From positions 7,055,001 to 7,119,000 of the forward strand of contig NZ_LT963352.1 of assembly GCF_900236475.1 (NCBI RefSeq): a DNA stretch of 64,000 nucleotides, read 5' to 3'. A program made the position numbers and the translations under genes. This DNA comes from Streptomyces chartreusis NRRL 3882 (GTDB taxonomy: Bacteria; Actinomycetota; Actinomycetes; Streptomycetales; Streptomycetaceae). Within the stretch, counting starts at the first letter, position 1; each line of letters opens with the position of its first letter. The notes under the pieces were generated by a model. That model did not search any database, was not told where the DNA came from, and saw only the letters and a list, made by a program, of their open reading frames with translations. Positions 19,641 to 29,506 of the stretch are shown in pieces.

Positions 19641-19659
19641 CCCCCTTCCCAAAAGGGGG
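19641..19659 (-). promoter_or_regulatory. Hairpin covering the FAD-oxidase ribosome-binding site
   Basis: On the minus strand CCCCCTT pairs with AAGGGGG across a 5-nt loop. The 3' arm is the Shine-Dalgarno sequence, six bases before the ATG at 19635. It may act as translational control, or as a terminator for the GH15 gene whose stop is 45 nt upstream. Confidence 0.55.
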
Positions 19660-19704
19660 AATTGTCCGCTTCAAGCCTAGGCGGCCACGGCCGGTCGGGC
19701 CCGT

Positions 19705-21507
19705 TCAGCCGCCGTAGGCCCCCGAAGCCGTCAGACGCAGCGCCGTGTCGATCAGCGGCACGTGGCTGAACGCCTGCGGGAAGTTGCCGACCTGGCGCTG
19801 CAGGCGCGGGTCCCACTCCTCCGCCAGCAGGCCGAGGTCGTTGCGCAGCGACAGCAGCTTCTCGAACAGCTTGCGGGCCTCGTCCACGCGGCCGATCATC
19901 GCCAGGTCGTCGGCCATCCAGAACGAGCAGGCCAGGAACGCGCCCTCGTCACCGGGCAGGCCGTCGACACCCTCGTCGCCGCCCGAGGTCGGGTAGCGCA
20001 GGATGAAGCCGTCCGGCGTGGACAGCTCCCGCTGGATCGCCTCGATGGTGCCGATGACGCGCTTGTCGTCCGGCGGCAGGAAGCCCATCTGCGGGATCAG
20101 CAGCAGCGACGCGTCCAGCTCCTTCGAGCCGTACGACTGCGTGAAGGTGTTGCGTTCCTTGTCGTAGCCCTTCTCGCACACGTCCCGGTGGATGTCGTCG
20201 CGCAGCTCCTTCCAGCGCTCCAGCGGGCCGTCCGCGTCGCCGGACTCGATCAGCTTGATCGTGCGGTCGACGGCGACCCAGGCCATCACCTTGGAGTGCA
20301 CGAAGTGGCGGCGCGGGCCGCGCACCTCCCAGATGCCCTCGTCCGGGTTCTGCCAGTGGTCCTCCAGGTAGCGGATCAGCTTCAGCTGGAGCAGCGAGGC
20401 GTAGTCGTTGCGGGCGAGGCCCGTCATGTGGGCCAGGTGCAGGGCCTCGGTGACCTCGCCGTAGACGTCCAGCTGGAGCTGGTGCGCGGCGCCGTTGCCG
20501 ACCCGGACCGGGGTGGAGTTCTCGTAGCCCGGCAGCCAGTCCAGCTCCGCCTCGCCGAGCTCGCGCTCGCCGGCGATGCCGTACATGATCTGGAGGTTCT
20601 CCGGGTCGCCGGCCACGGCCCGCAGCAGCCACTCGCGCCAGGCGCGGGCCTCCTCGCGGTAGCCGGTGCGCAGCAGTGAGGACAGGGTGATCGCCGCGTC
20701 CCGCAGCCACGTGTAGCGGTAGTCCCAGTTACGGACGCCACCGATGTCCTCCGGCAGGGACGTGGTCGGCGCGGCGACGATGCCGCCGGTCGGGGCGTAC
20801 GTCAGGGCCTTCAGCGTGATCAGCGAGCGGACCACCGCCTCCCGGTAGGGGCCGTGGTACGTGCAGTGGTCGACCCACTCGCGCCAGAAGTCCTCCGTCG
20901 CCTCCAGCGACTGCTCGGGCTCGGGCAGCGGCGGCGGCTCCTTGTGCGAGGGCTGCCAGGAGATCGTGAACGCGATCCGGTCACCCGGCGCGACGGTGAA
21001 GTCCGCGTACGTGGTCAGCGACTTGCCGTAGGTCTCGGCGGATGTGTCGAACCACACGGAGTCGGGGCCCGCCACGGCCACGGTGCGCCCCTCGTGCTTG
21101 TGCACCCACGGCACCACCCGCCCGTAGGAGAACCGCATCCGCAGCGCCGAGCGCATCGGCACCCGGCCCGAGACGCCCTCCACGATCCGGATCAGCTGCG
21201 GGGCGCCGTCACGCGGCGGCATGAAATCGGTCACCCGGACCGTGCCCCGCTGGGTGTCCCACTCGGACTCCAGGATCAGCGAGTCACCGCGGTAGCTGCG
21301 CCGGGCCGCGGTGGGCGGCTGCTGGTCGGAGGCGTACGCCGGGCCGAGCCGCCAGAAGCCGTGCTCCTCGTTGCCCAGCAGGCCGGCGAAGATGGCGTGC
21401 GAGTCGAAGCGGGGCAGGCACAGCCAGTCGACTGTGCCGTCCCGGCAGACCAGGGCAGCGGTCTGCATGTCTCCGATGAGTGCGTAGTCTTCGATGCGCC
21501 CGGCCAC
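19705..21507 (-). CDS. Glycoside hydrolase family 15 protein (glucoamylase/trehalase-like)
   Basis: 600 residues from the preferred GTG at 21507 (VAGRIEDYALIGDMQTAALV), which has GGAG 7 nt upstream; an ATG at 21567 would add 20 residues. The N-terminal beta domain is followed by an (alpha/alpha)6 barrel with GH15 blocks: TSLPEDIGGVRNWDYRYTWLRDAA, SKVMAWVAVDR and QMGFLPPDDKRVIGTIEAI. No signal peptide, so it acts on intracellular sugar; in actinobacteria such proteins are often trehalases or alpha-glucosidases. The FAD oxidase lies 69 nt downstream on the same strand. Confidence 0.9.
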   Translation of the reverse strand: MAGRIEDYALIGDMQTAALVCRDGTVDWLCLPRFDSHAIFAGLLGNEEHGFWRLGPAYASDQQPPTAARRSYRGDSLILESEWDTQRGTVRVTDFMPPRDGAPQLIRIVEGVSGRVPMRSALRMRFSYGRVVPWVHKHEGRTVAVAGPDSVWFDTSAETYGKSLTTYADFTVAPGDRIAFTISWQPSHKEPPPLPEPEQSLEATEDFWREWVDHCTYHGPYREAVVRSLITLKALTYAPTGGIVAAPTTSLPEDIGGVRNWDYRYTWLRDAAITLSSLLRTGYREEARAWREWLLRAVAGDPENLQIMYGIAGERELGEAELDWLPGYENSTPVRVGNGAAHQLQLDVYGEVTEALHLAHMTGLARNDYASLLQLKLIRYLEDHWQNPDEGIWEVRGPRRHFVHSKVMAWVAVDRTIKLIESGDADGPLERWKELRDDIHRDVCEKGYDKERNTFTQSYGSKELDASLLLIPQMGFLPPDDKRVIGTIEAIQRELSTPDGFILRYPTSGGDEGVDGLPGDEGAFLACSFWMADDLAMIGRVDEARKLFEKLLSLRNDLGLLAEEWDPRLQRQVGNFPQAFSHVPLIDTALRLTASGAYGG

Positions 21508-22025
21508 GTGCAACTCCAGTCGAACGGCCACGTCACCCCACGAGGGGGCTGTCGCTAGTGCGGTCAAGGGGGGTTTTCAGCAGTCTTGCAATCCGTCGTT
21601 GAGCGATGAAGCAAAACAGGTCGCTCTGCCGTGATGCAAAGTGCCAATTGTTGCTCAACGAACTGACGAGCTCACGTTGTTCCGGTGCTTACGGGCGGGG
21701 GTGGTTGCCGTGGGGCCGGGCGGGCTCGGCAGCGAGTGTCCGAGCAGGATACGACGCATGCAGATGATCTGGGTGCCGCTCCGGGCAAGGCGAGTACGCC
21801 GAACGAGTGAGCAAGGGGTGAGAGACCGGTGTGGGTTGCCGTCTCCGTGGCGGCGCGTGCGCGGAGCGTGGCCGGAAGCCATCGCCCCGCGGCGCTGATA
21901 CGCTGGTAGCCCGTGGACCGGTGGGCAGCAAACCCCCGAACCGCAGCGACGGCAACCCCCGGAAAACTCCGGCAGGCAGCCGCACCGCACCCCCAGACCG
22001 CGACCACGGGAGCCCCCTCTTGGCC
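21508..22025. other. 518-bp divergent intergenic region between GH15 gene and pyrG
   Basis: No convincing gene. 21580-21680 is clearly more AT-rich than the surroundings and holds a 9-bp inverted repeat (TCGTTGAGC at 21596-21604, GCTCAACGA at 21653-21661) around repeated GATGAAGCAAA/GATGCAAAG motifs, so probably the GH15 control region. The segment 21900-22020 before pyrG is C/A-rich. No attenuator is obvious. Confidence 0.6.
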
Positions 22026-23684
<1,659 letters not shown>

Positions 23685-23703
23685 CACACCAGTTGTACGG
23701 TGG

Positions 23704-23742
23704 CCGGGGTGCATCCCTTCAAAGGGTGTGCACCCCGGTTTC
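23704..23742 (+). terminator. pyrG terminator
   Basis: CCGGGGTGCA (23704-23713) pairs with TGCACCCCGG (23729-23738), extended inside by CCCTT/AAGGG, followed by TTTCTCTT. It starts 20 nt after the pyrG stop. A second perfect 9-bp hairpin (GCCCGGCAC/GTGCCGGGC, 23758-23783) follows before the Nudix gene. Confidence 0.85.
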
Positions 23743-23799
23743 TCTTCGGCACGTCGGGCCCGGCACGTGGAGTCGTGCCGGGCACGTGGAAGGACAGGC

Positions 23800-24426
23800 A
23801 TGACGATCAAGGACACCCCGGAGGAGTGGGAGATCCGGGCGACGGACACCCCCTTCGTGGGCAACAAGACCTCCGTCCGCACCGACGACGTGGTCATGCC
23901 CGACGGCACCGTGGTCGGCCGCGACTACCAGGTCCACCCCGGCTCCGTGGCCGTCCTGGCCCTCGACGAGGCCGACCGCGTCCTGGTCCTGCGCCAGTAC
24001 CGCCACCCCGTGCGCCACAAGCTGTGGGAGATCCCGGCCGGCCTGCTCGACGTCCCCGGTGAGAACCCGCTGCACGCCGCACAGCGCGAGCTGTACGAGG
24101 AGGCGCACGTCAAGGCCGAGGACTGGCGGGTGCTGACCGATGTCTACACCACCCCCGGCGGCTGCGACGAGGCCGTCCGGATCTTCCTCGCCCGTGGTCT
24201 GTCCGAGGCCGAGGGCGAGCGCTTCGCGGTTGCGGAGGAAGAGGCCGACATGGAGCTCGACCGGGTGCCGGTCGAGGACCTCGTCCGCGGCGTGCTGGCC
24301 GGGGAGCTGCACAACAACTGCCTCGTCGTGGGCGTCCTCTCCCTGGTCGCCGCGCGCGCCGGCGACGGTCTGGACGCACTGCGCCCGGCCCAGGCGCCGT
24401 GGCCGGCGCGTCCCTTCGAGGCGTGA
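23800..24426 (+). CDS. Nudix hydrolase (ADP-ribose pyrophosphatase-like)
   Basis: 208 residues. The Nudix box is intact (GLLDVPGENPLHAAQRELYEE plus A, i.e. GX5EX7REXXEEXG-type), preceded by VLRQYRHPVRHKLWEIPAG, the arrangement of the ADP-ribose/nucleotide-sugar diphosphatase branch. Substrate preference is inferred only from this. Start ATG 23800 has AAGGACA upstream. It lies between pyrG and the STAND regulator, both on the same strand but separated by hairpins. Confidence 0.9.
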   Translation: MTIKDTPEEWEIRATDTPFVGNKTSVRTDDVVMPDGTVVGRDYQVHPGSVAVLALDEADRVLVLRQYRHPVRHKLWEIPAGLLDVPGENPLHAAQRELYEEAHVKAEDWRVLTDVYTTPGGCDEAVRIFLARGLSEAEGERFAVAEEEADMELDRVPVEDLVRGVLAGELHNNCLVVGVLSLVAARAGDGLDALRPAQAPWPARPFEA

Positions 24427-24532
24427 AGGTGTCCGAATCCCACCCCTGCGCCCTGCGCGGTGTGAAGATCGGCTGATCCGATCGGGGGATGTGCCCGCCG
24501 TGCCCGTCGTGCTCCGCCCGGGGCGTTGCAGA

Positions 24533-24556
24533 GCGTGAACTAGGCTCTGTTCACGC
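24533..24556 (+). promoter_or_regulatory. Inverted repeat around a -10-like element before the STAND gene
   Basis: Perfect 8-bp arms GCGTGAAC and GTTCACGC flank an 8-bp spacer that begins TAGGCT, a good Streptomyces -10 hexamer. The site ends about 50 nt before the GTG. It looks like an operator laid over a promoter; no -35 is obvious, which suits an activated or tightly repressed promoter. Confidence 0.55.
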
Positions 24557-24607
24557 CCGGACCGGAGTCCCGGCGGGCTTGTGTGTGGTGGGACGGGAGT
24601 GTGGCCC

Positions 24608-26692
24608 GTGACGGATCAGGTCGTGGAGAGAGGCGACGTGCGGCTGACCGGACACGCTGCCGGGGAGAGTCGATTCCTGGGCCGCTCACGGGAGTTGAAG
24701 GAACTGCGCGCCGACATCGAGCGTGCCGGCCTCGACACCCTCGCCGGCCGCAAGCCCCCACGCGCGCGGGTGCTGCTCATCGCCGGCCGGCCCGGCTCGG
24801 GGCGCACCGCACTCGCCGAGGAGCTCGTCCGGCAGGTCGCGGACCGTTACCCGGACGGGGTACTGCGCGCCCGCCTGAGCGACCCGGACGGCACCCCGGT
24901 GCCGGTCGAGCGCACCGCCCGGGACCTGCTCGCCGCCCTGGACCGGGAGGCGCCGGCAGGCGCCTGTGAGGACGACCTCACCGACGCCCTGCGCACCGCC
25001 CTGTCCGACCGCCGGGCCCTGCTCCTGCTGGACGACGCTGCCGACGCCGAGCAGGTCGGCGCCCTGCTGCCCGACACCCCGGACTGCCTGGTCGTCGCGG
25101 TCTCCGAAGGCCCGCTGACCGGCATCTCGGACGTCCGCCCGTGCACCCTGGGCGGCCTGGACGCCAAGTCCGGGGTGGAGCTGCTGTCCCGGCACACCGG
25201 CTCGGTCCGCATCACCGTCGACCCCCGCGCCGCCGAGGGCCTCGCCGAGGAGTGCCAGGGGCAGCCGGCCGCGCTGATGCTGGCCGGTGGCTGGCTCGCC
25301 GCCCGCCCCAAGGCGGCCGTCTCCGACCTCGCCAAGCAACTGCGCGCCGAAGACAGCGAGGGGACCGCGCTGAGCCGCGTCTTCCGCCTCGCCTACGCCG
25401 CCCTGCCGGCCACCGCCGCCCGGACACTGCGTCTGCTGGCCCTCGCCCCCGCCGGACTCGTCGACCCGCAGACCGCCTCCGCGCTCGCCGGCTGCTCGGT
25501 CGGCAGCGCCCGCACCACCCTGGACGACTTCGTCGCCCTCGGTTTCCTGCACGTGGTGGACTCGCCGCTGCCGCAGTACCAGGTGCCGGGCTGCCTGCAC
25601 GACCGGCTCCGCACCCTCGCCGAGCACCACGAGCGCCCGGGTGAGCTCCAGCTGGCCCGCGCCCGCATGCTGGAGCGGACGGTACGGCTGCTCCAGGCCT
25701 GCCGGGCGATCACCGAGACCGACAGCCCCCAGGCGCGCCAGAAGCTCCTCGACCTGCCGCGTGCCCTGCGCTTTCCCACGCCCCGGGCGGCCGCCGAGTG
25801 GCTGCGCGTGACCCGGCCCGCCCTGCTGGCCTCGGCCCGGCTCGCGGTCGCCGACGGGCAGCTGGACACGCTGGCGAGGCGGCTGATGTCCCAGCTGGTG
25901 CGGACCATGGTGGCGCATGTCGGCACCCAGGCGGCGGCGCCCGACCTCTACGACATCCACAGCCTGGTCCTCGACGTGGCGGAGCGGCGGAACCTGCCCC
26001 GCGAGCGGGCCGCCGCCCTGCTCAACCTCGGGGACCTCGACGCCCGGACCGGCCGCACGGCCGACGCGCTGGCCCGCTACCGGGCCGCGCTGGACGCCGG
26101 ACGCGAGGTGAACGATCCGTATGCGACCGGCCGCGCGATGGAATCCGTAGGCGGTGCGCACCTGGAGCTCGGGGACTTCGACCGGGCCGCCGACTGGTTC
26201 GGCCGGGCCCTGGTCGAGCGGCTCGCCCGGGACGAGCGTGCCGAGGCCGCCCGGCTGTACGGGCGGATCGCCGCCGCCCACACCTACGCGGGCCGCTACG
26301 GCGAGGCCCTGCGGAACTGGCGCGCGGCGATCGCCGGGCACCGCAGACACGGTGACGTGGCCGCCCAGGCGCGGGCGCTGAGCGAGTTGGCACGGGTCCA
26401 GGAGTACGCGGGCCGGCCCGAGGAGTCGCTGCGCACCTGCCGGGAGGCCGTGGAGTGGGCGCGGCGGGCCGAGGACACGCGGTTGCAGGCTGCGCTGCAT
26501 CTGCGGGTCGCCGACACCCTCGAGCATCTCGGCGACCCCGCCTCGGCCGGGCTGCACCGGGGCGCCGCCGAGCGGCTCCTCGGGGAGGACGAGGAGGACC
26601 ACGAGGAGCCCGTGGCGGCCTCCGACAGCGACTCACATCGGAAACCGGAACCTGACGCCTGCGAAATCCGTGGCACATCCGCTGGAGATTGA
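24608..26692 (+). CDS. STAND-type NTPase regulator with C-terminal TPRs
   Basis: 694 residues. An NB-ARC-like NTPase occupies ~residues 20-350: P-loop IAGRPGSGRTALAEEL (Arg66 replaces the usual Lys), Walker B RRALLLLDDAAD, and a winged-helix-like region LAYAALPATAARTLRLLALAPAG. From ~460 on there are TPR units (RTADALARYRAALDAG, DFDRAADWFGRALVE, YGEALRNWRAAIAGH). There is no N-terminal DNA-binding domain of the AfsR/SARP kind, so it is more likely a signal-sensing scaffold than a direct transcription factor. GTG 24608 follows GGGAG. Confidence 0.82.
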   Translation: MTDQVVERGDVRLTGHAAGESRFLGRSRELKELRADIERAGLDTLAGRKPPRARVLLIAGRPGSGRTALAEELVRQVADRYPDGVLRARLSDPDGTPVPVERTARDLLAALDREAPAGACEDDLTDALRTALSDRRALLLLDDAADAEQVGALLPDTPDCLVVAVSEGPLTGISDVRPCTLGGLDAKSGVELLSRHTGSVRITVDPRAAEGLAEECQGQPAALMLAGGWLAARPKAAVSDLAKQLRAEDSEGTALSRVFRLAYAALPATAARTLRLLALAPAGLVDPQTASALAGCSVGSARTTLDDFVALGFLHVVDSPLPQYQVPGCLHDRLRTLAEHHERPGELQLARARMLERTVRLLQACRAITETDSPQARQKLLDLPRALRFPTPRAAAEWLRVTRPALLASARLAVADGQLDTLARRLMSQLVRTMVAHVGTQAAAPDLYDIHSLVLDVAERRNLPRERAAALLNLGDLDARTGRTADALARYRAALDAGREVNDPYATGRAMESVGGAHLELGDFDRAADWFGRALVERLARDERAEAARLYGRIAAAHTYAGRYGEALRNWRAAIAGHRRHGDVAAQARALSELARVQEYAGRPEESLRTCREAVEWARRAEDTRLQAALHLRVADTLEHLGDPASAGLHRGAAERLLGEDEEDHEEPVAASDSDSHRKPEPDACEIRGTSAGD

Positions 26693-26727
26693 TGCAATGA
26701 AAGGCTAGACAGCGGGAACACCTTCAT

Positions 26728-26733
26728 TAGACT
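26728..26733 (+). promoter_or_regulatory. Possible -10 element for ald
   Basis: TAGACT at 26728-26733, about 105 nt before the ald start, is a good match to the Streptomyces -10 consensus. No matching -35 is evident. It would give a leader carrying the inverted repeat at 26786-26813. Confidence 0.35.
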
Positions 26734-26785
26734 GGCTCTGCCGCACGTTCTCCTGCGGTCTCTCCCGGTGTGCCCGCGCGCGCCC

Positions 26786-26813
26786 GGGTATGTCTAGTAA
26801 TACGCCCATACCC
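26786..26813 (+). promoter_or_regulatory. Inverted repeat just upstream of ald
   Basis: GGGTATG and CATACCC are perfect 7-bp arms around a 14-nt AT-rich centre (TCTAGTAATACGCC). The repeat ends 25 nt before the ald GTG and could be an operator or leader hairpin. No known consensus fits it. Confidence 0.45.
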
Positions 26814-26837
26814 TCTGAGCCAAGGACCGTGATCGAC

Positions 26838-27953
26838 GTGAAGGTCGGCATCCCCCGCGAGGTCAAGAACAACGAGTTCCGGGTGGCCATCACCCCCGCC
26901 GGCGTGCACGAGCTGGTGCGTCATGGCCACCAGGTCGTCATCGAGCGCGGCGCCGGTGTCGGCTCCTCGATCACGGACGAGGAGTACGTCGCCGCCGGCG
27001 CACGGATCCTGGACACGGCCGACGAGGTGTGGGCCGCCGCCGACCTGCTGCTGAAGGTCAAGGAGCCCATCGCCGAGGAGTACCACCGCCTCCGCAAGGA
27101 CCAGACGCTCTTCACCTACCTGCACCTGGCCGCCTCCAAGGAGTGCACGGACGCCCTGCTGGAGTCCGGCACCACGGCGATCGCCTACGAGACGGTCGAG
27201 CTGCCCGGCCGCGCGCTGCCGCTGCTCGCCCCGATGTCCGAGGTCGCCGGCCGGCTGGCACCGCAGGTCGGTGCCTACCACCTGATGCGCGCCAACGGCG
27301 GCCGCGGCGTGCTGCCCGGCGGCGTCCCCGGCGTCCTGGCCGGCCGGGCCGTCGTCATCGGCGGCGGCGTCTCCGGCTGGCAGGCGGCGCAGATCGCCAT
27401 CGGCCTGGGCTTCCACGTGACCCTGCTCGACAAGGACGTCAACAAGCTCCGCGAGGCGGACAAGATCTTCGGCACGAAGATCCAGACCGTCGTCTCCAAC
27501 GCCCTGGAGCTGGAGAAGGCCTGCCTGGAGGCCGACCTCGTCATCGGCGCCGTCCTGGTCCCCGGCGCCAAGGCCCCGAAGCTGGTCACCAACGAGCTCG
27601 TCTCGCGGATGAAGCCCGGAAGTGTCCTTGTCGACATCGCGATCGACCAGGGCGGCTGCTTCGAGGACTCCCGTCCGACCACCCACGCCGAGCCGACCTT
27701 CCAGGTCCACAACTCGGTCTTCTACTGCGTCGCCAACATGCCCGGCGCGGTGCCCAACACCTCCACCTACGCGCTCACCAACGCCACGCTGCCCTACATC
27801 GTGGAGCTCGCCGACCACGGCTGGGCGGACGCGCTGCGCCGTGACCCGGCGCTGGCCAAGGGCCTCAACACCCATGACGGCAAGGTCGTTTACCGGGAGG
27901 TCGCCGAGGCGCACGGCGTGGAGCACGTGGAGCTGTCCTCGCTGCTCGGCTGA
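26838..27953 (+). CDS. ald: Alanine dehydrogenase
   Basis: 371 residues; NAD-dependent interconversion of L-alanine with pyruvate and ammonia. The N-terminus MKVGIPREVKNNEFRVAITP is diagnostic. From GTG 26838 the catalytic residues fall exactly at the canonical numbers Lys75 (LLLKVKEP) and His96 (YLHLA), and AAGGA is 11 nt upstream; this decides against GTG 26829. The NAD site is VVIGGGVSGWQAAQIAIGLG. The gene stands alone, followed by two hairpins. Confidence 0.96.
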   Translation: MKVGIPREVKNNEFRVAITPAGVHELVRHGHQVVIERGAGVGSSITDEEYVAAGARILDTADEVWAAADLLLKVKEPIAEEYHRLRKDQTLFTYLHLAASKECTDALLESGTTAIAYETVELPGRALPLLAPMSEVAGRLAPQVGAYHLMRANGGRGVLPGGVPGVLAGRAVVIGGGVSGWQAAQIAIGLGFHVTLLDKDVNKLREADKIFGTKIQTVVSNALELEKACLEADLVIGAVLVPGAKAPKLVTNELVSRMKPGSVLVDIAIDQGGCFEDSRPTTHAEPTFQVHNSVFYCVANMPGAVPNTSTYALTNATLPYIVELADHGWADALRRDPALAKGLNTHDGKVVYREVAEAHGVEHVELSSLLG

Positions 27954-27960
27954 GCCGCCC

Positions 27961-27980
27961 ACCGGCCCTCGGGGGCCGGT
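27961..27980 (+). terminator. ald terminator, first hairpin
   Basis: ACCGGCCC/GGGCCGGT with a 4-nt loop, 7 nt after the ald stop. No T-run. Confidence 0.65.
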
Positions 27981-28336
27981 AAGTCGGCTAAGTCACCAAC
28001 CCGCAAAGGCGATACGTCAACACAGGTCGTCAACGCCGCGCACCCGGCCGGACCTTGCCCGACAAGGTCCGGCCGGATGTGTGTATGGTCACTTCGCGAT
28101 TCTCGGGCAACTCGCCTCGAACGTAACCCTTCAACCGATTCGCACACCGGTGAAACCTGCCGTGCGACGGCCGTACGCCCTTGACAGCGGGATGTTTCAT
28201 TGCCGACACATCGGGCCGGGTCCGGCGGATTGTGTTGCTGCGGACGCCCGACACGCCATAGAGTCGCCAACCGTCGGCATGGTGCCACGCTGACCTGTCT
28301 AGAAGTTTCCTGGTCACCAAGGAGGTAAGACGACTT
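27981..28336. other. Intergenic region before the ParA-like operon
   Basis: Apart from the 28044-28076 hairpin, no gene or RNA is visible. 28090-28330 has lower GC and presumably holds the operon promoter. A parS-like palindrome (GTTTCACGTGAAAC) is absent. A strong AAGGAGGT at 28319-28326 serves the downstream GTG. Confidence 0.55.
28044..28076 (+). terminator. ald terminator, second hairpin
   Basis: Perfect 14-bp stem (CCGGCCGGACCTTG with its complement) and a 5-nt loop, about 90 nt behind ald. A tandem-hairpin stop would isolate ald from the ParA operon. Confidence 0.7.
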
Positions 28337-29506
28337 GTGAATGAGTCGACATTTACTCCCGGGGGTGGTCAACCAGGAATGCCTGCACGGGGCCAGGGTC
28401 CCGCGGGGTTCGCTGCTGTCGGCTCCGTCGCTGTGCGCACCTTCGCAGCCCACCAGAGTCAGCAGGCGACTCACACAGCACACCAGAAGATGGATGGCCA
28501 TCACGTGAACGCCATGGCCGGCGACGGAAGTGGCGCGCCCCACAACCACTTCGCCGACTACGACGAACTGCCCGAGGGGCACTTCTACGACCCCGACGCG
28601 GAGTACGAGCCCGACCCCGAGTACGCGGCCACTCTCGCGCCCGACGCGGCCAGACAGCGCCGGGAGCGCATCGGCCCGACGGGGCGTCCGCTGCCGTACT
28701 TCCCGATCCCGGGCCCGCTGACCGACCACGGACCCGCGAAGATCATCGCGATGTGCAACCAGAAGGGCGGCGTCGGCAAGACGACGTCGACCATCAACCT
28801 GGGGGCCGCGCTCGCGGAGTACGGACGCCGGGTCCTGCTCGTGGACTTCGACCCGCAGGGCGCGCTGTCGGTCGGACTCGGCGTCAATCCGATGGAACTC
28901 GACCTCACCGTCTACAACCTGCTCATGGAGCGGGGGATGGCGGCCGACGAGGTGCTGCTGAAGACGGCGGTCCCCAACATGGACCTGCTGCCCAGCAACA
29001 TCGACCTGTCGGCGGCCGAGGTCCAACTCGTCTCCGAGGTCGCCCGCGAGTCGACCCTGCAACGCGCCCTGAAGCCGCTGCTGGACGACTACGACTTCAT
29101 CGTCATCGACTGCCAGCCCTCGCTCGGCCTGCTCACGGTCAACGCCCTGACGGCCGCGCACAAGGTGATAGTGCCGCTGGAGTGCGAGTTCTTCGCGCTG
29201 CGTGGTGTGGCGCTGCTGACCGAGACCATCGAGAAGGTCCAGGAGCGGCTCAACCCCGAGCTGGAGCTCGACGGGATCCTCGCCACGATGTACGACTCGC
29301 GCACGGTGCACAGCCGTGAGGTGCTCGCGCGTGTAGTCGAGGCGTTCGACGATCACGTCTACCACACGGTCATCGGGCGCACGGTCCGCTTCCCGGAGAC
29401 CACGGTCGCCGGTGAGCCGATCACCACCTACGCCTCCAACTCCGTCGGTGCCGCCGCCTACCGCCAGCTCGCCAGGGAGGTGCTCGCCCGGTGTCACGCC
29501 GAGTGA
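28337..29506 (+). CDS. ParA-family ATPase (MinD/Soj-like)
   Basis: 389 residues. Residues 1-~130 are a variable, poorly ordered extension. The deviant Walker A CNQKGGVGKTT starts near 140, and LLVDFDPQGALSVGLGV and FIVIDCQPSLGLL are the other ParA motifs. GTG 28337 is preceded by AAGGAGGT. No parB follows. It heads an operon with an RHH-like protein and the condensin subunits scpA/scpB, so it probably acts in chromosome organisation distinct from the main parAB locus. It overlaps the next gene by 16 bp. Confidence 0.92.
   Translation: MNESTFTPGGGQPGMPARGQGPAGFAAVGSVAVRTFAAHQSQQATHTAHQKMDGHHVNAMAGDGSGAPHNHFADYDELPEGHFYDPDAEYEPDPEYAATLAPDAARQRRERIGPTGRPLPYFPIPGPLTDHGPAKIIAMCNQKGGVGKTTSTINLGAALAEYGRRVLLVDFDPQGALSVGLGVNPMELDLTVYNLLMERGMAADEVLLKTAVPNMDLLPSNIDLSAAEVQLVSEVARESTLQRALKPLLDDYDFIVIDCQPSLGLLTVNALTAAHKVIVPLECEFFALRGVALLTETIEKVQERLNPELELDGILATMYDSRTVHSREVLARVVEAFDDHVYHTVIGRTVRFPETTVAGEPITTYASNSVGAAAYRQLAREVLARCHAE

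Noticed and set aside
24533..24556. LexA box before the STAND gene
   Set aside because: GAAC and GTTC are 8 bp apart instead of 4.
27954..28336. parS site near the ParA-like gene
   Set aside because: No GTTTCACGTGAAAC-like palindrome is present.
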